Below the pieces are notes generated by a model, which saw only the letters and a program-made list of their open reading frames with translations, did no database searches and was not told the origin of the DNA. The position numbers and the translations under genes are program-made. A DNA stretch of 10,373 nt, taken from assembly GCA_046590195.1 (NCBI GenBank), contig JBKJTP010000246.1, positions 1 to 10,373 on the forward strand. The letters run 5' to 3'. Origin of the DNA: JBKJTP01 sp046590195 (GTDB taxonomy: Bacteria > Bacteroidota > Ignavibacteria > Palsa-1295). Position 1 is the stretch's first letter. Each line of letters starts with the position of its first letter. Of the stretch, positions 1-5,060 are shown in pieces.

Positions 1-2287
1 CCCAGTCGTAGCCACCGCCACCGATAAAGCTATATGGCCCATTTGCTTCGTTGCTGCTTCCTCCCACAACGACTGAATACTCACCATTGGCAATATTTGA
101 GTATTCCGGTGTTGTGAGTGCCGGTGGGGTGGAAGGAAGATGTACACGTGAACCGCCCCCACCAACAAAAGCGAGTTTTCCACCGGCTTTGTTATGATGT
201 CCGGCCACTACGGTAGAGTAATCGGTTCCATTTCCAGTTTCATTATTATCGCCACCACCGATAAACGAGTTTGCGCCTTTCGCTTCTTGTCCTTCACCCC
301 CCACGATTGCCGATTTCGACCCGCTTGCGATGTTTTCGACGCCTCCGGCTACGACTGCAGACTGGTCGGTCGCCCTATTGTTGTAACCGGATAAAGCGGC
401 TGCGTAGCTCTGAGTAGCGCGGTTCAGTTGGCCTCCGGCAACCGTTCCCCATGCAGCAGCCCGGTTCTCAAGTCCGCCTCCTATACTCGCATAGTTTCCC
501 GTGGCCTCGTTCGGTTTCGCTGTTTCGCCACCTCCAGAGATGCTCACCCCTTGATACGCCCCTGTGAGCGTATTTGAGTTATGACCCAAGATAATATTCG
601 GACTTAGTGCAGCTGGCTCAAATCGAGCAACTCGACGGCGACCTTCTGTTGGAGTGCCCGCCTGATCTACGTGGATCTCGAAAGGCTCGTCATCGTTGGT
701 GCCGATGTAATGGGTTCCAGCCGTCGTACCACTGTTGCCAATCAACGCCCATTCAGCTCCGCCGCCGGCAGTCCAGCTCAGTCCTCCGGCGCCATTGTTG
801 GTTAGTACGGTGTTCGCTGCGCCTTGTGCGTTTGGAAGCACATATTCAACATTTGCCGTGAGACCGACTGGCGCTCTAAAGGAGGTATACCAATCGCCTG
901 AGACCCATGGGGACTGGTAGAACCGAAGTCTGTTCGGAAGCTTACCCATGTCGTTATCCGAACTTCGCAGCCATACATCCACATCGCCGAAGTAAGCGGT
1001 GTTTGGTGATGCAGCGACATCGACGGGATTTGCAAAGCCATTGAACCCGAAGCTGTTGTCACCGAGCGTCAACGACAGTCCTCCTGCTATCGCTGAATAG
1101 TCACCCTCGATCACGTTGGTCCATCCACCACTGATCACGCTCTCGTTGCCGTCGATCTCGTTCTGCGTGCCGCCTGCGATCACTGAGTTGCCAGTTGCAG
1201 TATTGATCAGTTCGTTGCTGAACCCTCCGCCGATCACACCGTACGCCTGAAGCACTGTGTTGCTATCGCCGCCCCCGATGGACGACCAACTCCCTTGTGC
1301 GTTGTTGTCCTCACCACCGCCAACCACAGCATAGTCGCCGGTTGAGTTGCCCAGCCCTCCTGAGATAACACCGTAACCACCCTGAGCGTCGTTTGGCTGT
1401 CCAGCCGTGCCGCCGCCAGCTATCGTAGCACCAATCGATGAATTCGTGTTAGCCGGATGACCTCCTTCGATGATGGGACTTGTCGCATGAGGGAAGTAGG
1501 TCATGACTCTCGATGAATCAACCATGATCTTCAGCGGGTATGCGCCACCCTTGGTACCTAGGAAGGTCGATGAAGTAATGGTAGTATTTCCCTCTTCACT
1601 CCAATACGTACCGCTTCCTCCGACGGGTGTCCCGCTGCTGCTAGCTCCAAGCGAAGTGATAACAACGCGATCTTTCCCTTGCTTCATCATCTTGATGCCG
1701 GTGCCTTCGATGAGTTCGAGGGTTGATCCATGGCCTCCGATCGTGTCACCATTGATGATGATCTTCTCGACGTAACTCGTATTGAGTTTGTCTTTGGTGA
1801 TGGAGTTATCTGCTACGGATAACGCGTTAAGGGAAGAGGTGAGTCGCGTCAGCGGCTTCATCTCCTCTCCAACATCGACAGCGCTGCTTCCCACGCTGAT
1901 CCCCAGATAGAGCGGACCATCCAGCCCTACTTCCGGCAATGGTACCCCGCCGTTCGTTACTTCACCGAGGTTGAGGTTCGCGATACCGCCACGGACTTGC
2001 GCTGCATAGCGTGACGACCAAAGCCGCGTCGTTCCGTTGGCATCGGAATAGAGCGAGGCGGTCAGGTAATAGATGCCATCAGGTACTGGCTCGCCAGCCC
2101 TGAGGATCTGTGCTTGATAGGTGATGACGCGGTCTGACACTGGAGCGGTGGTGCTTTGAGCAAGAACGCTCGAAGCGAGCATCGGTAACAGAAGGAAAAG
2201 CAGGACGGCCAGAATTGGCCTACTGCTGAGTAGCACATGAAATGATCTCCTGCCTTTGAGGAAGGAAATGCTAGTCTTAGTTGACAT
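1..2287 (-). CDS. Large secreted repeat protein, YadA-head-like GG-N repeats, C-terminus missing
   Basis: This reading frame has 762 codons without a stop and leaves the window at base 1, so the C-terminus is missing. Residues 20-43 form a signal peptide ending VLAQ. Residues 53-160 resemble the N-terminal domain common in Bacteroidota surface proteins (VITYQAQI, then GIYYLTASLY, GPLYLGISVG and LTRLTSSLNAL). Two blocks (about 271-415 and 567-762) carry degenerate repeats of roughly 15 residues of the form S-x-I-x-GG-x-x-N-x-x-x-G, like the beta-roll heads of trimeric autotransporter adhesins. Between them lie LRFY, FRAP, YVLPNAQG and LSW, followed by EWALIGNSGT and HYIGTNDDEPFEI. This string is typical of tail-fibre-like proteins that often end in an S74 endosialidase-type chaperone, but no such domain is visible here. 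The ATG at 2287 gives a long n-region. A GTG at 2236, with GGAG 10 bases upstream, is a real alternative start. The role is probably surface structure or adhesion (inference). Confidence 0.85.
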   Translation of the reverse strand, partial: MSTKTSISFLKGRRSFHVLLSSRPILAVLLFLLLPMLASSVLAQSTTAPVSDRVITYQAQILRAGEPVPDGIYYLTASLYSDANGTTRLWSSRYAAQVRGGIANLNLGEVTNGGVPLPEVGLDGPLYLGISVGSSAVDVGEEMKPLTRLTSSLNALSVADNSITKDKLNTSYVEKIIINGDTIGGHGSTLELIEGTGIKMMKQGKDRVVITSLGASSSGTPVGGSGTYWSEEGNTTITSSTFLGTKGGAYPLKIMVDSSRVMTYFPHATSPIIEGGHPANTNSSIGATIAGGGTAGQPNDAQGGYGVISGGLGNSTGDYAVVGGGEDNNAQGSWSSIGGGDSNTVLQAYGVIGGGFSNELINTATGNSVIAGGTQNEIDGNESVISGGWTNVIEGDYSAIAGGLSLTLGDNSFGFNGFANPVDVAASPNTAYFGDVDVWLRSSDNDMGKLPNRLRFYQSPWVSGDWYTSFRAPVGLTANVEYVLPNAQGAANTVLTNNGAGGLSWTAGGGAEWALIGNSGTTAGTHYIGTNDDEPFEIHVDQAGTPTEGRRRVARFEPAALSPNIILGHNSNTLTGAYQGVSISGGGETAKPNEATGNYASIGGGLENRAAAWGTVAGGQLNRATQSYAAALSGYNNRATDQSAVVAGGVENIASGSKSAIVGGEGQEAKGANSFIGGGDNNETGNGTDYSTVVAGHHNKAGGKLAFVGGGGSRVHLPSTPPALTTPEYSNIANGEYSVVVGGSSNEANGPYSFIGGGGYDW

Positions 2288-2598
2288 GGCTCTTATTAGT
2301 TTAAGAGTTGACAAATACGAGATTAGCAGCCGGACCCTGTAGATTTACTAGGTCGCGCAGGGCCGGCCCCTTTCTCGATTTTTTAATAAATGGATCAGGT
2401 CGGGCTCGACCTTCGGCCGGTGGGATTGTCGGACGGAAAGAATGGAGAGCGATAGAGCAGAAGCTCGGCGTTCGCGAAAACCGGGCAATCGTTGGACCGT
2501 ACTGGTGGTCCGCGCGAACGGAGAACAGGCGCTGAATCAGGACTTCATTGACCGAGAGGCAAATTCAAGGGCATCAGGAAGAACGTCGCACTGAGCCG
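2288..2598 (-). promoter_or_regulatory. Long structured 5' leader of the surface protein gene
   Basis: This stretch lies between the predicted promoter and the minus-strand start codon. No plausible gene fits in it. On the minus-strand transcript it can form several hairpins. One is a nested structure at 2469-2520. Another is a 5-bp stem GGTCG/CGACC with a 4-base loop at 2398-2411. The self-complementary GGGCCGGCCC lies at 2360-2369. A 6-bp stem CTCTTA/TAAGAG at 2290-2307 ends two bases before the ATG and could mask it. I recognise no known riboswitch class. Whether it regulates anything is inference. Confidence 0.4.
2469..2520 (-). other. Nested inverted repeat in the leader
   Basis: An outer perfect 8-bp stem (CGTTCGCG 2469-2476 with CGCGAACG 2513-2520) encloses an inner 5-bp stem (GGACC 2494-2498 with GGTCC 2507-2511). 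There is no T tract on either side, so it is not a typical intrinsic terminator. It sits inside the predicted leader of the minus-strand gene. Confidence 0.55.
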
Positions 2599-2604
2599 AA
2601 CGGG

Positions 2605-2633
2605 AATATACAAACTTCTTTAGCGAAAGTCAA
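2605..2633 (-). promoter_or_regulatory. Sigma70-type promoter for the minus-strand surface protein gene
   Basis: Read on the minus strand, TTGACT (2633-2628) is followed after exactly 17 bases by TATATT (2610-2605). Transcription would start near 2598 and head toward the gene starting at 2287, giving a leader of about 310 nt. The same two hexamers with the same 17-base spacer recur on the plus strand at 4960-4988 in front of the metalloprotease gene, which supports both calls. Confidence 0.65.
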
Positions 2634-2797
2634 GCTTTCCCAAATTAATTCTTACGCTAACCTGTAGATTTCTCGGCTTTGGGGAACTCGGTTTTTTCAT
2701 CGGGTGGTGTGTGTAAATTCGGGAGTGATGGGGGCTGAGGGCTGAGGGCTGAGTGTGTGAATTCGCGTGCGTGTAAATTGTGCTTGGCCGCGGGAGT

Positions 2798-2828
2798 TTG
2801 CTTCGTCGTGCCTCCTAGCAATGACAGG
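2798..2828 (-). repeat. Dispersed intergenic repeat (GTCATTGC...GAAGCAA type), copy 1
   Basis: On the minus strand this reads GTCATTGCTAGGAGGCACG and continues to GACGAAGCAA. From general knowledge, elements of the form GTCATTGCGAGGAG...GAAGCAATC are scattered between genes in many unrelated bacteria. Translated, they give familiar spurious fragments such as SLRGGTTKQS. The ends TTGCT (2798-2802) and AGCAA (2817-2821) are complementary, so it can fold into a small hairpin. Copy 2 is at 3034-3063. Confidence 0.6.
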
Positions 2829-2970
2829 CTGGGCGTGTGTGTGAATTGAGGGGTGTGAATTTAAGGATCGGCGAATTTGGGGTGATTTAGGGTGTGTGTG
2901 TAAATTGGGAGTGATGAGGACTGAGGACTGAGTGGGTTTGGTGTGTGTAAATTATGCTTGGCCGGATGGG

Positions 2971-3000
2971 TTTTCTCGCTGGGGCTCGAAATGACGGCAG
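2971..3000 (-). repeat. Dispersed intergenic repeat, GTCATTTCGAGCCCCAGCGAGAA variant
   Basis: On the minus strand this reads GTCATTTCGAGCCCCAGCGA, then GAAAA. It is a sister form of the element at 2798-2828 and 3034-3063: the same GTCATT start, a purine-rich centre, and ends TTTC/GAAA that pair. It lies between two GTGTGTGTAAATT motifs, as copy 1 does. Confidence 0.5.
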
Positions 3001-3033
3001 TGTGTGTGTAAATTCGCGGTTGACCTGGTGAGA

Positions 3034-3063
3034 TTGCTTCGTCGTGCCTCCTCGCAAAGACAG
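3034..3063 (-). repeat. Dispersed intergenic repeat (GTCATTGC...GAAGCAA type), copy 2
   Basis: TTGCTTCGTCGTGCCTCCT at 3034-3052 is identical to copy 1 (2798-2816). The tail is CGCAAAGACAG here and AGCAATGACAG in copy 1. The ends TTGC and GCAA can pair. It is the last repeat module before the rplK leader. Confidence 0.6.
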
Positions 3064-3168
3064 TAGGCAGGCAGAGCTTTGCATAAAGACAAGTATAGGA
3101 GTCTCAACCATTTCCCGATCCCCGAAACCCGACCCCTAAAAGCCGCGTTACCCAGCCGCATTTTAACA

Positions 3169-3216
3169 GTGGGAGTCCCCGAAAACCAGCGATGGTAGAA
3201 AGGACGCTCGCACCAC
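3169..3216 (+). promoter_or_regulatory. Ribosomal protein L1 binding site in the rplK leader (autoregulation)
   Basis: GTGG (3169-3172) pairs with CCAC (3213-3216). An asymmetric internal loop follows (GAG on the 5' side, CGCTCGCA on the 3' side), then TCC (3176-3178) pairs with GGA (3202-3204). An inner hairpin ACCA-GCGA-TGGT (3185-3196) is capped by a GNRA tetraloop. Two short helices flanking an asymmetric loop with GUGGGAG on the 5' strand match the L1 target in 23S rRNA (GGUGGGAG...ACCACC) and the known L1 autoregulatory sites upstream of rplK. It ends 14 bases before the rplK start, where bound L1 could block translation of both genes. The structure is read from sequence; the regulation is from family knowledge. 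Confidence 0.65.
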
Positions 3217-3230
3217 ATATATAAAGAACA

Positions 3231-3653
3231 ATGGCAAAGAAGATCACCGGCTATATTAAGCTGCAGGTCCCTGCTGGTAAGGCTAATCCGGCACCGCCGA
3301 TCGGCCCAGCGCTCGGTCAGAAGGGCGTTAACATCATGGAGTTCTGTAAGCAGTTCAATGCTCGTACGCAGAAGATGGAATTGATCATCCCCGTGGTGAT
3401 CACCGTGTTCTCGGACAAGAGCTTTACCTTTATCACGAAGACTCCTCCGGCACCAGTGCTGCTCTTAAAGGCAGCCGGTATCGAGAAGGGCTCGAAGGAA
3501 GCGAATCGCTCGAAGGTCGCTAAGGTGACGAAGAAGCAGGTCGAGGAGATCGCAACTCTGAAGATGGCAGATCTCAACGCAGCTTCTATTGAAGCCGCGA
3601 TGAGCATGGTCTCTGGTACCGCCCGCTCGATGGGCATAACTGTGGAGGGATAA
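3231..3653 (+). CDS. rplK: 50S ribosomal protein L11
   Basis: At 140 residues this is the normal length for L11. The N-terminal domain carries the proline-rich signature PAPPIGPALGQKG (residues 20-32) that contacts thiostrepton-type antibiotics and elongation factors. The C-terminal domain (about 75-140) ends in GTARSMGIT, the surface that binds the GTPase-associated region of 23S rRNA. Family function: base of the L7/L12 stalk, factor binding, and the stringent-response trigger through RelA-type proteins. There is no clear Shine-Dalgarno; the start is fixed by the conserved MAKKITGYIK N-terminus. It is followed after 4 bases by rplA, forming the L11 operon. secE and nusG, which usually precede it, are absent; a repeat-rich intergenic region takes their place. 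Confidence 0.98.
   Translation: MAKKITGYIKLQVPAGKANPAPPIGPALGQKGVNIMEFCKQFNARTQKMELIIPVVITVFSDKSFTFITKTPPAPVLLLKAAGIEKGSKEANRSKVAKVTKKQVEEIATLKMADLNAASIEAAMSMVSGTARSMGITVEG
3644..3649 (+). promoter_or_regulatory. Shine-Dalgarno sequence of rplA
   Basis: GGAGGG lies inside the last codons of rplK, 8 bases before the rplA ATG. It is the clearest ribosome binding site in the window; most other starts here have none. It supports translation of rplA from the rplK-rplA message. Confidence 0.75.
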
Positions 3654-3657
3654 GACC

Positions 3658-4359
3658 ATGGCTAAGCACGGAAAGCGTTACAACAATCTCGCGAAGACGG
3701 TCAATAGCACCGTCGAAATGAACATCAACGAAGCTGTCAAGAATGTCAAGAAGCTTGCAACAGCGAAGTTCGATGAGTCAGTAGATATCGCGATCAAGCT
3801 CGGTGTCGATCCACGTAAGGCGGATCAGGCGATCCGCGGTACGGTATCGTTGCCACACGGTATCGGTAAGACGGTCCGCGTAACGGTCGTTACTCGTAAC
3901 TCACAGGACGCAGCTCGCGCAGCAGGTGCTGACGAGGTCGGATTTGAGGATCTGCTCGAGAAGATCAAGGGCGGCTGGACAGATACTGACGTCATCGTCG
4001 CAACTCCAGAGGTCATGGGCGAGCTCGGAAAGCTCGGTCGTGTTCTCGGACCACGCGGCCTGATGCCGAATCCGAAGTCTGGTACTGTGACCACGGATGT
4101 TGCTACGGCAGTCCGCGAAGTGAAGGCTGGCAAGATCGAATTCCGCGTCGATAAGGGCGGCAACGTTCACTCGACGGTCGGTAAGGCGAGCTTCGGTGAA
4201 GATCAACTCGTCGATAACATCAACATGTTCATCTCTACGATCCTGAAGGCGAAGCCTTCAACAGCGAAGGGACAGTACGTGAAGGGTGTCGCGATCAGCA
4301 GCACGATGGGCCCAGCGGTCCGCATCGATACGCAGGAAGCTCAGAAGGCTCACGCGTAA
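3658..4359 (+). CDS. rplA: 50S ribosomal protein L1
   Basis: At 233 residues this is the usual bacterial length. It opens with MAKHGKRYNNL, and GPRGLMPNPKSGTVT (residues 131-145) is the diagnostic L1 stretch. Downstream, GKIEFRVDKGGNVH belongs to domain I, which binds 23S rRNA. L1 forms the mobile stalk that helps deacylated tRNA leave the E site, and it represses its own operon by binding the rplK leader; a matching site is visible at 3169-3216. It starts 4 bases after rplK with a strong Shine-Dalgarno, so translation is probably coupled. In most bacteria rplJ and rplL follow. Here a terminator follows directly, so the operon is only two genes long. Confidence 0.98.
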   Translation: MAKHGKRYNNLAKTVNSTVEMNINEAVKNVKKLATAKFDESVDIAIKLGVDPRKADQAIRGTVSLPHGIGKTVRVTVVTRNSQDAARAAGADEVGFEDLLEKIKGGWTDTDVIVATPEVMGELGKLGRVLGPRGLMPNPKSGTVTTDVATAVREVKAGKIEFRVDKGGNVHSTVGKASFGEDQLVDNINMFISTILKAKPSTAKGQYVKGVAISSTMGPAVRIDTQEAQKAHA

Positions 4360-4383
4360 TTACAGTTCTGTGGAATTGAGACG

Positions 4384-4408
4384 AAAAGACCGGTTCTACC
4401 GGTCTTTT
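4384..4408 (+). terminator. Intrinsic terminator of rplK-rplA
   Basis: A perfect 10-bp stem AAAAGACCGG / CCGGTCTTTT with a 5-base loop (TTCTA) begins 24 bases after the rplA stop codon. The T run is the end of the stem, followed by GTCATTTT. Because the stem is symmetric in A and T it could also act on the other strand, but no minus-strand gene ends here. Confidence 0.85.
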
Positions 4409-4483
4409 GTCATTTTATCCCAGAATTGTAACCTCCCGCCAATATTTCGTCCCTGCTGGGAGCAACTCGCTGAAACTCCTTCG

Positions 4484-4490
4484 TATATTG
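4484..4490 (+). promoter_or_regulatory. Possible -10 element upstream of the small secreted protein gene
   Basis: TATATTG lies about 65 bases before the ATG at 4555 and after the rplA terminator. It resembles the TATATTTG box at 4983-4990. No convincing -35 hexamer is present at the proper distance, so the call is tentative. Confidence 0.3.
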
Positions 4491-4554
4491 GGGGTACTAG
4501 CTCAATACAGTTGTCTTCAAGTTGATTTTGAGCAATCCTAAAAGCTCTACTCCG

Positions 4555-4911
4555 ATGCGTCTTCCTCTACTATTTGGATCGATAGCTCTCTTCGCAGCAG
4601 CCGGTTTCGCACCTGAGGCAACTGCCCAGGGCATCAGGATCGGCAAGTTGAAGCTGATGACCGCGCCGTTCATCGGCGGCTCCATCGAGCTGATGGCCAT
4701 CGGCTACGAGGCCGACACCGTGGATTCTGATGAGAAGCCATCGCTCTTCGGGTTCTCTGGCCGAGCCGACCTCAATGCCAATAAGATCGAATTGGACTAC
4801 GCCTTCGTCGAGACCATCAAGCCAAATGGCGATTGCCTGACCTGTGAGCTTCGGGATAATCGCGAGGCTATCCTACAAGAAGAGCAGTTCGCCTACCTCC
4901 GCCCGTACTGA
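4555..4911 (+). CDS. Small secreted protein of unknown function
   Basis: I do not recognise this 118-residue protein. The ATG at 4555 gives a compact signal peptide, MRLPLLFGSIALF and onward, ending ATAQ near residue 25. A TTG 11 codons upstream (4522) would add a polar stretch before it and is less likely. The mature part, about 93 residues, alternates hydrophobic and polar residues as a beta-rich fold would (GIRIGKLKLM, GGSIELMAIGY, NKIELDYAFVE). It contains a single CxxC pair (GDCLTCEL), its only cysteines, and ends YLRPY. It has no membrane segment besides the signal and no T9SS sorting domain. It sits alone between a terminator and the promoter of the metalloprotease gene. Periplasmic or secreted location is inferred from the signal peptide only. 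Confidence 0.7.
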   Translation: MRLPLLFGSIALFAAAGFAPEATAQGIRIGKLKLMTAPFIGGSIELMAIGYEADTVDSDEKPSLFGFSGRADLNANKIELDYAFVETIKPNGDCLTCELRDNREAILQEEQFAYLRPY

Positions 4912-4959
4912 GATCCTCAGTCTCTAAGAAACACTTCCGGCGCTTGCGTGTTTGGCTGC

Positions 4960-4990
4960 TTGACTATGCCGCTAAAATTCCGTATATTTG
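4960..4990 (+). promoter_or_regulatory. Promoter of the metalloprotease gene
   Basis: TTGACT (4960-4965), 17 bases, then TATATT (4983-4988), extending to TATATTTG (4983-4990). That 8-mer also fits the Bacteroidota -7 consensus TAnnTTTG exactly. Transcription would begin near 4996, about 65 bases before the ATG at 5061. The hexamers and spacer are identical to those at 2633-2605 on the other strand. Confidence 0.7.
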
Positions 4991-5060
4991 GCGACTGTTA
5001 GTATGCTAGTTCTGCGGCTGAAGCTCCCTCGTTCAGCTGTCCCTCGACCCAATTACAATT

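Larger units (their letters stand above)
2707..3014 (+). repeat. Mosaic of short repeats punctuated by GTGTGTGTAAATT
   Basis: The motif GTGTGTGTAAATT or a close variant (TGAATT for TAAATT, shorter GT run) occurs at 2707-2719, 2753-2763, 2767-2779, 2835-2847, 2851-2861, 2892-2906, 2941-2953 and 3000-3014. The segments between are themselves short repeats. Module A is GGGAGTGATG plus a 7-base tandem (GCTGAGG or ACTGAGG), at 2721-2753 and again at 2907-2932. Module B, TGCTTGGCCG, is at 2781-2790 and 2955-2964. Module C is the dispersed element annotated separately. Spacing is irregular (3 to 55 bases). No open frame here looks like a protein. The flanks (2634-2706 and 3064-3168) show nothing else I can name. 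Confidence 0.75.

Noticed and set aside
2308..2535. Possible 75-residue plus-strand gene starting at a TTG
   Set aside because: It lies inside the predicted leader of the opposite-strand gene, has an arginine-rich low-complexity composition, no ribosome binding site and no recognisable motif.
2545..2574. Nine-codon upstream open frame (MPLNLPLGQ) in the minus-strand leader
   Set aside because: No ribosome binding site and no run of regulatory codons; such short frames are expected by chance in a 310-nt leader.
2336..2671. 11-base direct repeat CCTGTAGATTT at 2336-2346 and 2661-2671 as a possible target-site duplication
   Set aside because: The segment between contains no transposase or terminal inverted repeats, and its contents are explained as promoter and leader of the minus-strand gene. 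An isolated 11-base match may be chance.
2707..3014. CRISPR-like alternation of a short repeat and unique spacers
   Set aside because: The repeat is only about 13 bases, spacing ranges from 3 to 55 bases, the intervening segments are themselves repeated, and no cas gene is nearby.
2887..3218. Overlapping minus-strand frames of 74 and 88 residues
   Set aside because: They are translations of the dispersed repeats (SLRGGTTKQS-type fragments) and run across the rplK leader. Such frames are common artefacts.
4929..4953. AAACAC/GTGTTT inverted repeat after the small secreted protein gene as a terminator
   Set aside because: The stem is short and AT-rich at its base, the loop is 13 bases, and no T tract follows.
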